This document shows positions 1 through 4,683 of a stretch of 5,500 nucleotides of DNA, piece by piece. This stretch comes from Streptomyces speibonae (GTDB lineage: Bacteria > Actinomycetota > Actinomycetes > Streptomycetales > Streptomycetaceae), in NCBI GenBank assembly GCA_000715605.1, contig KL568539.1, forward strand, positions 10,763 through 16,262. Reading direction: 5' to 3'. Numbering within the stretch: the stretch's first letter is position 1; every line of letters begins with the position of its first letter. A program made the position numbers and the translations under genes. The notes under the pieces are model-generated. The model searched no databases. It was not told where the DNA came from and saw only the letters and a list, made by a program, of their open reading frames with translations.

Positions 1-4
1 TGGA

Positions 5-35
5 CGGCTGAGCGCGCAGCTCCCCGCGCCCCTCG
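5..35 (-). repeat. Streptomyces-type dispersed intergenic repeat, possible terminator hairpin downstream of mqnE
   Basis: Read on the minus strand this stretch contains GGGGCGCGGGGAGCTGCGCG. I remember very similar strings (GGGGCGCGGGGAACTGCGCG and variants) recurring many times between genes in Streptomyces genomes; that link is from memory, not a search. The sequence forms a 5-bp G/C stem (12-16 with 25-29) around an 8-nt loop. It lies about 50 bases beyond the mqnE stop, where a terminator would be expected. There is no U-tract, as is usual for actinobacterial terminators. The element may continue past the left edge. Confidence 0.5.
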
Positions 36-43
36 GGTGGGGA

Positions 44-57
44 CAAGGTCAGCCTTG
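44..57 (-). terminator. small hairpin just downstream of mqnE
   Basis: CAAGG (44-48) and CCTTG (53-57) form a perfect 5-bp stem with a 4-nt loop, 27 bases beyond the mqnE stop codon. It is short and has no T-run, so it would be a weak terminator alone. Together with the G/C hairpin at 12-29 it could form a tandem termination region or a 3'-end stabilising structure. Confidence 0.25.
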
Positions 58-83
58 CTGCGAGGGGTGGGGGGAGGCGTCGC

Positions 84-1247
84 TCACACCCTCATCGGCT
101 GGGGGGACTCGCGGCGCGCCGGGTCCGGGCCGGCGTACTCCCGGATGACCTCGTACCGCGTGTTCCGCTCCACGGGGCGGAACCCCGCGTCCCGGATCAG
201 GTCCAGCAGATCCTCCCGCGTCAGCTTGTCCGGCGTACCGAACCCGTCCGCGTCATGCGTGATCTTGTACTCGACGACCGAACCGTCCATGTCGTCCGCC
301 CCGTGCTGCAGCGCGAGCTGCGCCGTCTGCACCCCGTGCATCACCCAGAACACCTTGACGTGCGGCACGTTGTCGAACAGCAGCCGCGACACCGCGAACG
401 TCTTCAGCGCCTCCGCCCCCGTCGCCATCCGCGTCCGCGCCTGGAGCCGGTTGCGTACCTTGCCGTCCTTCATGTCGACGAAGTCGTGCTGGTAGCGCAG
501 CGGGATGAAGACCTGGAAGCCGCCGGTCTCGTCCTGGAGTTCACGCAGCCGCAGCACGTGGTCCACCCGGTGACGGGGCTCCTCGATGTGCCCGTACAGC
601 ATCGTGCACGGGGTCTTCAGCCCCTTCTCGTGCGCCAGCCGGTGGATCCGCGACCAGTCCTCCCAGTGCGTCCGGTGGTCGACGATGTGCTGCCGCACCT
701 CCCAGTCGAAGATCTCCGCACCGCCGCCGGTCAACGACTCCAGACCCGCGTCGATCAGCTCGTCGAGGATCTCGGAGGCGGACAGCCCGGAGATCGTCTC
801 GAAGTGGTGGATCTCGGTGGCGGTGAACGCCTTCAGCGAGACGCCCGGCAGCGCGGCCTTCAACTCCCGCAGCGACCGCGGGTAGTAACGCCACGGCAGA
901 TTGGGGTGCAGCCCGTTGACGATGTGCAGCTCGGTCAGGCTCTCCGGCTCCATCTCCTGGGCGAGCTGCACCGCCTCCTCGATGCGCATCGTGTACGCGT
1001 CCTTCTCCCCCGGCTTGCGCTGGAAGGAGCAGTAGGCGCAGGAGGCGGTGCACACGTTCGTCATGTTGAGGTGGCGGTTGACGTTGAAGTGCACCACGTC
1101 GCCGTTCAGCCTCGTGCGCACCTCGTGGGCCAGCCCGCCCAGCCAGGCCAGGTCGTCCGACTCGTACAGCGCGATGCCGTCCTCGCGGGTCAGGCGTTCA
1201 CCCGCCGCGACCTTCTCCTCCAGCTCGCGCTTGAGCCCGACGTCCAT
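84..1247 (-). CDS. mqnE: Aminofutalosine synthase (radical SAM, MqnE)
   Basis: This 387-residue protein is a cytosolic radical SAM enzyme. MqnE couples S-adenosylmethionine with 3-[(1-carboxyvinyl)oxy]benzoate to give aminodeoxyfutalosine, releasing CO2, early in the futalosine menaquinone route. The [4Fe-4S]-binding CX3CX2C motif is visible as CTASCAYC (Cys66, Cys70, Cys73), preceded by the family-typical stretch HFNVNRHLNMTNV. Downstream family landmarks are LHIVNGLHPNLPW, FTATEIHHF, TGGGAEIFD, LYGHIEEPRHRVDH and the C-terminal HDADGFGT. Length matches the family (about 370-395), so the gene looks intact. The ATG start has a purine-rich ribosome-binding stretch upstream. The Lrp/AsnC gene ends 66 bases upstream in the same direction, so cotranscription is likely. 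MqnC is the main paralogue to exclude; the N-terminal layout and HFNVNRHLN context favour MqnE. Confidence 0.95.
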   Translation of the reverse strand: MDVGLKRELEEKVAAGERLTREDGIALYESDDLAWLGGLAHEVRTRLNGDVVHFNVNRHLNMTNVCTASCAYCSFQRKPGEKDAYTMRIEEAVQLAQEMEPESLTELHIVNGLHPNLPWRYYPRSLRELKAALPGVSLKAFTATEIHHFETISGLSASEILDELIDAGLESLTGGGAEIFDWEVRQHIVDHRTHWEDWSRIHRLAHEKGLKTPCTMLYGHIEEPRHRVDHVLRLRELQDETGGFQVFIPLRYQHDFVDMKDGKVRNRLQARTRMATGAEALKTFAVSRLLFDNVPHVKVFWVMHGVQTAQLALQHGADDMDGSVVEYKITHDADGFGTPDKLTREDLLDLIRDAGFRPVERNTRYEVIREYAGPDPARRESPQPMRV

Positions 1248-1251
1248 GCCG

Positions 1252-1266
1252 CTCCCTCTCTCCTCC
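1252..1266 (-). promoter_or_regulatory. Ribosome-binding site of mqnE
   Basis: Minus-strand sequence GGAGGAGAGAGGGAG precedes the mqnE ATG, with the last GGGAG 4 bases from the start codon and a stronger GGAGGA about 13 bases away. The nearer motif is a little close and the farther one a little distant, but together they support the ATG at 1247. Confidence 0.6.
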
Positions 1267-1280
1267 GGCCTGTCCGGCCT
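1265..1280 (-). repeat. 7-bp direct repeat in the lrp-mqnE gap
   Basis: CCGGCCT occurs twice (1265-1271 and 1274-1280) separated by GT, in the 66-base gap before mqnE. Each copy contains self-complementary GGCC, so the pair can also fold as a 4-bp stem with a 5-nt loop. Further upstream in the same gap (1300 to 1295, minus strand) is TTGACG, a fair -35 hexamer, but no TAnnnT -10 follows at the usual distance. A separate mqnE promoter is therefore not established. Confidence 0.3.
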
Positions 1281-1313
1281 CTTCAGGCAGACCCCGTCAA
1301 CCGTACGCTCCGC

Positions 1314-1772
1314 CTACTGCACCTCTTCGGGCAGCTCACCGACGCGGTTCTCCCACTTGGTGGAGAGCACGATGGTGGTACGGGTCCGGGAGACGCCCTT
1401 CGTGCCGGACAGCCGGCGGATGATCCGCTCCAGCCCGTCCACGTCGGTCGCCCGCACCTTGAGCATGAAGGAGTCGTCGCCGGCGATGAACCAGCAGTCC
1501 TCGATCTCGGTCTGGTCCTTCAGCCGCTGCGCCACGTCCTCGTGGTCGGCGGCGTCGGAGAGCGAGATCCCGATCAGGGCGGTGACGCCGAGGCCGAGCG
1601 AGGCGGCGTCCACGGTGGCCCGGTAGCCGGTGATGACACCGGCCGCCTCCAGCCGGTTGATGCGGTCGGTGACGCTGGGTCCCGACAGGCCGACGAGGCG
1701 CCCCAGCTCCGCGTACGAGGCCCGGCCGTTCTCCCGCAGGGCCTGGATGAGCTGCCTGTCCACCGCGTCCAT
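1314..1772 (-). CDS. Lrp/AsnC-family transcriptional regulator
   Basis: This 152-residue protein has the two domains of Lrp/AsnC regulators. The N-terminal helix-turn-helix is at about residues 2-52 (MDAVDRQLIQALRENGRASY, then AELGRLVGLS and VTDRINRLEAAGVI). The C-terminal RAM/ligand-binding domain spans about 62-140, with the family-like GDDSFMLKV at 99-106. Such proteins form dimers and higher oligomers and often respond to amino acids or related small molecules; the ligand here cannot be read. The frame opens at 1817, adding 15 residues, but that ATG lacks a ribosome-binding site and the extension is unlike the family. The ATG at 1772 begins exactly at the usual MDxxDRxLI and has GGAAGG 11 bases upstream, so I prefer it. 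It sits between mqnM and mqnE, so regulation of menaquinone genes, and of itself, is a reasonable inference. Confidence 0.93.
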   Translation of the reverse strand: MDAVDRQLIQALRENGRASYAELGRLVGLSGPSVTDRINRLEAAGVITGYRATVDAASLGLGVTALIGISLSDAADHEDVAQRLKDQTEIEDCWFIAGDDSFMLKVRATDVDGLERIIRRLSGTKGVSRTRTTIVLSTKWENRVGELPEEVQ

Positions 1773-1782
1773 TCGAATCGAA
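1772..1782. promoter_or_regulatory. 11-bp palindrome at the lrp/asnC start, candidate operator
   Basis: TTCGAATCGAA (plus strand) is a perfect inverted repeat of TTCGA arms around one central base. It fills the spacer between the GGAAGG ribosome-binding motif and the ATG and touches the start codon. It is A/T-rich compared with its surroundings. The one-base centre argues against an RNA hairpin and for a DNA-binding site, for example one used in autoregulation by the encoded Lrp/AsnC protein. Function is inferred from position and symmetry only. Confidence 0.35.
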
Positions 1783-1803
1783 GCCTTCCACTGAAGAGGT
1801 ACG

Positions 1804-1834
1804 AAAGTATTTGACATGGGTGGTGCTGTGTCGT
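1804..1834 (-). promoter_or_regulatory. Possible promoter for the lrp/asnC-mqnE unit
   Basis: On the minus strand TACTTT (1809 to 1804) fits the actinobacterial -10 pattern TAnnnT. ACGACA (1834 to 1829) shares GACA with the -35 consensus TTGACA, but the 19-base spacer is long. Transcription would begin near 1797, giving a leader of about 25 bases that contains the GGAAGG motif before the ATG at 1772. It would also place the upstream ATG at 1817 outside the transcript. Confidence 0.3.
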
Positions 1835-1873
1835 GGTCCGAGGATGGGTCGGGCGGGACGGTCTCCGGCGGGC

Positions 1874-2557
1874 TCAGTCGGCGCGGGACCCGCCGCCCAG
1901 TTCGCCCTCCCAGCGGCGGTAGAGCCGGTGCTCCACGCCCGCCGCGTCCAGCACGCGTCCGGCGACGAAGTCCACCAGGTCCTGGATGTGCGTCGCCCCC
2001 GCGTAGAAGGCCGGTGAGGCGGGCACCACCGTCGCGCCCGCGTCGTCCAGCGTCACCAGGTGCCGCAGGGTCTGGCCGTTCAGCGGGGTCTCCCGTACGG
2101 CCACCACCAGCGGGCGCCCCTCCTTCAGGGTGACGCTCGCCGCCCGCTGGAGCAGATCCTTGGAGAGCCCGAGCGCCACCCCGGCCACCCCGGCCGTGGA
2201 GGCGGGCACGATCAGCATGCCCTTGCTCGGATACGACCCCGAGGACGGCCCGGCCGACAGGTCACCGGCGGGCCAGTACCGTACGGCGCCGAGGTCGACG
2301 GCGAAGGTGTCCGGCTTGCCGTCCGCGCCCCGGGACAGCCACTGGCGCAGGTCGTCCCGCCAGTGGGCGTCACGGAAGGCGATGCCGGTCTCGTCCAGGA
2401 GGGTGAGCCGCGAGGCCCGGCTGACGATCAGGTCGACGCTCTCGCCGGCGGCGAGCAGGGCGCGCAGCACCGAGGCGGCATACGGGGTGCCGGAGGCCCC
2501 GGAGACCCCTACGATCCAAGGCGTACGCCGCGTCTCTCCTGGCTTGACTGGGTTCAC
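1874..2557 (-). CDS. mqnM: UbiX-type flavin prenyltransferase, menaquinone pathway (MqnM-like)
   Basis: This 227-residue flavoprotein is expected to join dimethylallyl phosphate to reduced FMN, making the prenylated FMN cofactor needed by UbiD-type decarboxylases such as the neighbouring mqnL product. Family marks are the N-terminal FMN-binding GVSGASG (17-23), SSGSY (105-109), LLQRAASVTLKE (135-146), VRETPL (154-159) and FYAGATHIQDLVDFVAGRVL (184-203). Lys145, Glu156, Tyr185 and Arg201 have the same spacing as Lys129, Glu140, Tyr169 and Arg185 that I recall from Pseudomonas UbiX, so activity is likely. The usual PCSMKT segment is PASTAG (118-123). Length is slightly above the typical 190-210. 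The frame stays open far upstream, but homology begins near residue 12 and the GTG at 2557 is the nearest suitable start. No strong ribosome-binding site is seen; a leaderless transcript is possible. The symbol is assigned by context; the mqnL/mqnM letters are from memory. Confidence 0.92.
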   Translation of the reverse strand: MNPVKPGETRRTPWIVGVSGASGTPYAASVLRALLAAGESVDLIVSRASRLTLLDETGIAFRDAHWRDDLRQWLSRGADGKPDTFAVDLGAVRYWPAGDLSAGPSSGSYPSKGMLIVPASTAGVAGVALGLSKDLLQRAASVTLKEGRPLVVAVRETPLNGQTLRHLVTLDDAGATVVPASPAFYAGATHIQDLVDFVAGRVLDAAGVEHRLYRRWEGELGGGSRAD

Positions 2558-2564
2558 AGGACCG

Positions 2565-2570
2565 AGCCTA
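2565..2570 (-). promoter_or_regulatory. -10 element for a probable leaderless mqnM transcript
   Basis: TAGGCT on the minus strand matches the Streptomyces -10 pattern TAGRRT at five of six positions. It ends 7 bases before the GTG of mqnM, so transcription would start at or next to the start codon. No good TTGACA-like -35 lies 16-18 bases further upstream (the sequence there is GGTTCC), which lowers confidence. Confidence 0.4.
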
Positions 2571-2601
2571 TCCGGAGTCGCAGGGCGGGAACCGGCGGAG
2601 G

Positions 2602-2632
2602 GGCCCCGGGCGTTCTTCTGGGAGAACGGGCC
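2602..2632. promoter_or_regulatory. Inverted repeat in the mqnM-rhomboid divergent region
   Basis: CGTTCT (2611-2616) and AGAACG (2623-2628) form a perfect 6-bp inverted repeat with a 6-nt centre. The whole 18-mer pairs at seven of nine positions, and the other two are G-T. Outside it, GGCC at 2602-2605 can pair with GGCC at 2629-2632 across a 5-nt bulge. It lies in the 93-base divergent spacer, 18 bases before the rhomboid ATG. It could be an operator between the two genes or a hairpin in the rhomboid mRNA leader. Confidence 0.35.
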
Positions 2633-2650
2633 GACGGCGGGGGGTGCACG

Positions 2651-3253
2651 ATGTCGGGTACGCGTCCGCGGTGGTCGCAGGGCGAGAGGGCCAGGACCGC
2701 GGCGATGCTGATGGTGGGCTGGGTGGCCCTGCTGTGGCTGCTCGAAGTGGTCGACGTGGCCACCGGGCACGCCCTGGACGAGTACGGCATCGTGCCGCGC
2801 ACCCCGTCCGAGCTGGCCGACATCCTCCCGGCCGCCTTCCTCCACTTCGGCTTCGCCCATGTGGCGGCCAACAGCGTGCCGTTGCTGGTCCTCGGCTTCC
2901 TGGCCGCGCTCGGGGGCATACGCCGGTTCCTCGCCGTCTGCGCGCTGATCGTCGTGGCCGACGGTCTGGGCGTGTGGCTCATATCCCCGGCGCACACCAA
3001 CACGGCGGGCGCCTCCGGACTGATCTTCGGCCTCTTCGGTTTCCTGCTGGTCAGCGGCTTCGTCGAGCGGCGTCCGCTCGGCATCCTGGCCGGGGTGCTG
3101 GTCGCCGCGGTCTGGGGCGGCTCCATCCTGGCGGGGCTCGCCCCGACCCAGTCGGGGGTGAGCTGGCAGGGCCATCTGATCGGCCTGGCGGCGGGCGTGG
3201 CGGCGGCCTTCGTCTTCCGCCGCCGTCCCACGCCCCGTCAGGCGCTGGTCTGA
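2651..3253 (+). CDS. Rhomboid-family intramembrane serine protease
   Basis: This 200-residue protein has the compact six-helix rhomboid fold, with hydrophobic segments at about 17-37, 57-88 (loop plus helix), 92-112, 121-138, 142-163 and 171-189. The catalytic dyad is visible: Ser122 in GASG (120-123) and His175 in the last helix (WQGHLIGLAAG). HFGFAH (65-70) followed by Asn74 matches the conserved His/Asn region of helix 2 that forms the oxyanion site. The enzyme should cut transmembrane substrates within the cytoplasmic membrane; its substrate is unknown. The ATG at 2651 is preceded by a G-rich stretch (GGGGGTG) about 7 bases away. The frame is open much further upstream, but that part is antisense to mqnM and lacks homology. 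This is the only plus-strand gene here: divergent from mqnM, convergent with mqnP. An inactive pseudoprotease is unlikely since both active residues remain. Confidence 0.92.
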   Translation: MSGTRPRWSQGERARTAAMLMVGWVALLWLLEVVDVATGHALDEYGIVPRTPSELADILPAAFLHFGFAHVAANSVPLLVLGFLAALGGIRRFLAVCALIVVADGLGVWLISPAHTNTAGASGLIFGLFGFLLVSGFVERRPLGILAGVLVAAVWGGSILAGLAPTQSGVSWQGHLIGLAAGVAAAFVFRRRPTPRQALV

Positions 3254-3305
3254 GGACTACACCGGACTGCACCGGACTACACACCGGACGGCTCCGGGCT
3301 ACACC
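3254..3305. repeat. Short tandem repeats, unit about 10 bp (GGACTACACC)
   Basis: Directly after the rhomboid stop codon come GGACTACACC, GGACTGCACC, GGACTACACACC (two extra bases), a degenerate GGACGGCTCC and GGGCTACACC. The last copy (3296-3305) contains the mqnP stop codon, so the array fills the whole convergent spacer and extends a few bases into mqnP. This looks like slippage-generated repetition; a role is not evident. Confidence 0.7.
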
Positions 3306-3314
3306 GTCAGCCCG
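3284..3314. terminator. Alternative small hairpins between the convergent rhomboid and mqnP genes
   Basis: CCGGA (3284-3288) and TCCGG (3293-3297) form a 5-bp stem with a 4-nt loop. An overlapping alternative pairs CGGGCT (3295-3300) with AGCCCG (3309-3314) around 8 bases. They cannot form together. Their place between two converging genes suggests weak bidirectional termination, but neither has a T-run and both are short. Confidence 0.35.
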
Positions 3315-4219
3315 CGCGTCAGCAGGTCGAGCAGCGCGCACACGAACAGGGCGATGCCGATGAAGCCGTTGACGCTGAAGAACGCCCGGTTCAGGCGGCT
3401 CAGATCGGTGGGGCGGACGATGGTGTGCTCGTAGACGAAGGCACCGGCGACGATCAGCAGGCCCAGCCAGAAGAAGGCACCGGCATCGGTGAGGAGGGCG
3501 TACCAGACGAACAGGGCCGTGGTGACGGCGTGGCAGCCGCGGGCGGCCCGGACGGCGGCCGGGACCCCGAAGCGGGCCGGGACGGACCGCACACCGGTCC
3601 CGCGGTCGCTGTCGACGTCCTGGCACGCGTAGATCAGGTCGAAGCCGCCGATCCAGATGCCGACCGCCAGTCCGAGGACCACCGCGTCCCAGGACCAGGT
3701 GCCGGTGACCGCCAGCCAGCCGCCCACCGGCCCCATGGCCTGGGCGAGCCCGAGGATGGCCTGGGGGAAGTCGGTGAACCGCTTGCCGTACGGATACACC
3801 ACCATCGGGATCACGGCGACGGGCGCGAGGGCCAGGCACAGGGGGTTGAGCAGGGCCGCCGCGCCGAGGAACACGGCCAGGGCGATCAGGGCGCCGGTCC
3901 AGGCGTGCCGGACCGACACGGCGCCGGTGACCAGCTCGCGGTGCGCCGTGCGCGGGTTGCGGGCGTCGATCTCCCGGTCGATGATCCGGTTGGCGGCCAT
4001 CGCGAAGGTCCGCAGGCCGACCATGGCGACGGTGACCAGGAGCAGCCGCCCCCAGTGGATGCTCCCGTCCCTCTCGTACATCGCGGTGAGTGCGGCGATG
4101 TAGGCGAAGGGCAGCGCGAACACCGAGTGCTCGATCATCACGAGCCTCAGGAACGCCTTGACGCGTCCCGGCCGCGCGGCCCCTCCCGGCTCCACGATCC
4201 CGTCGGCGGTGGTCATCAT
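3299..4219 (-). CDS. mqnP: UbiA-type prenyltransferase of the futalosine menaquinone pathway (MqnP)
   Basis: This 306-residue integral membrane protein is expected to transfer a polyprenyl chain from its diphosphate onto 1,4-dihydroxy-6-naphthoate, the first membrane step of the pathway. Both Mg-diphosphate-binding motifs of the UbiA superfamily are present: NRIIDREIDARNPRT (77-91, with Asn77, Asp81, Asp85) and DLIYACQDVDSD (194-205, with Asp194, Asp201, Asp205). YPYGKRFT (142-149) is also family-typical. About nine hydrophobic helices follow the usual pattern. The ATG at 4219 overlaps the stop of the preceding gene (ATGA) and has GGGAG 6 bases upstream; a second ATG follows directly. Translational coupling to the 155-residue protein and mqnL is likely. 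Protohaem IX farnesyltransferase or 4-hydroxybenzoate prenyltransferase are related, but the mqn neighbours favour MqnP. Confidence 0.93.
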   Translation of the reverse strand: MMTTADGIVEPGGAARPGRVKAFLRLVMIEHSVFALPFAYIAALTAMYERDGSIHWGRLLLVTVAMVGLRTFAMAANRIIDREIDARNPRTAHRELVTGAVSVRHAWTGALIALAVFLGAAALLNPLCLALAPVAVIPMVVYPYGKRFTDFPQAILGLAQAMGPVGGWLAVTGTWSWDAVVLGLAVGIWIGGFDLIYACQDVDSDRGTGVRSVPARFGVPAAVRAARGCHAVTTALFVWYALLTDAGAFFWLGLLIVAGAFVYEHTIVRPTDLSRLNRAFFSVNGFIGIALFVCALLDLLTRGLTV

Positions 4220-4683
4220 GCGAGGCTCCCGAGGAACGTGTCGAGATCGGCGAGCAGCGCGGCGACGGACAGCGGGCCCGTCTCCACGGTCAGCGGCGTG
4301 CCGGCGTCGTCGGGCGGGGTGACGTACGCGGTGAAGGCGCAGGTGCCGGGGGTGTCCGGCCGGGCGTCGAGGCGCAGCACCGAGCCGCCGTCGACCGTGA
4401 ACGGGCCCTCCTGGGTGAGCCCGTCGCGCAGCCGCCGCGCGAAGTCGGCGGGTTCCGCGTCGCGCACGCCGGGCAGTTCGAAGCCGTCGCCCTCGCCGCC
4501 GTGGTCGTAGAGCACGGCCCAGGTGTCGCCGGGACCCGCGAGCTCCTCGGGTGTGACCCCCGCCTCCTCGGCGGCCCGGCGCACTCCCTCGTCGCCCGGG
4601 TCGAGTTCGGGGCGCACGAGGGCCACGTAGTCGGTGTCGGTGCCGATGAACAGCGCCGGACCGCCGACGGCCATGGGACTCAC
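4216..4683 (-). CDS. Conserved-looking hypothetical protein, 155 aa, between mqnL and mqnP
   Basis: I do not recognise this protein. It is cytosolic by appearance: no signal peptide and no membrane segment. It is strongly acidic, with 28 Asp/Glu against 9 Arg and no Lys, and has a single Cys. The N-terminal part (ALFIGTDTDYVALVRPEL) suggests a beta strand start, followed by a helix with EEAGVTPEELAG, a likely strand around TWAVLYDH, and a C-terminal helix (LSVAALLADLDTFLGSLA). The GTG at 4683 overlaps the mqnL stop as GTGA and has AAGGAG 8 bases upstream; an ATG three codons further in (4674) is the alternative but is badly spaced from that site. The frame is open upstream, but only as antisense-free shadow of mqnL. 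Its stop overlaps the mqnP start (ATGA). Coupling on both sides argues for production together with MqnL and MqnP, perhaps as an accessory factor; that is inference. Confidence 0.82.
   Translation of the reverse strand: MSPMAVGGPALFIGTDTDYVALVRPELDPGDEGVRRAAEEAGVTPEELAGPGDTWAVLYDHGGEGDGFELPGVRDAEPADFARRLRDGLTQEGPFTVDGGSVLRLDARPDTPGTCAFTAYVTPPDDAGTPLTVETGPLSVAALLADLDTFLGSLA

Noticed and set aside
255..1814. 519-codon open frame on the plus strand
   Set aside because: It lies antisense to mqnE and the Lrp/AsnC gene. Its translation is rich in Arg, Val, Leu, Pro and Gly with no domain, as expected from the complement of G/C-rich codons.
1811..1839. Plus-strand TTGACA as a promoter
   Set aside because: The -35 hexamer is perfect, but there is no TAnnnT at the proper distance, and it would drive transcription antisense into the end of mqnM with no plus-strand gene until 2651.
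2060..2650. Upstream extension of the rhomboid frame (to 397 codons)
   Set aside because: It is antisense to mqnM. The rhomboid fold begins at the ATG at 2651, which has a G-rich ribosome-binding stretch.
2558..3175. Upstream extension of the mqnM frame (to 433 codons)
   Set aside because: The added part is antisense to the rhomboid gene and low in complexity. UbiX homology begins just after the GTG at 2557.
3425..4510. 361-codon open frame on the plus strand
   Set aside because: It is antisense to mqnP and the 155-residue gene. Its Gly/Asp/Arg/Pro/Gln-rich composition is typical of a shadow frame.
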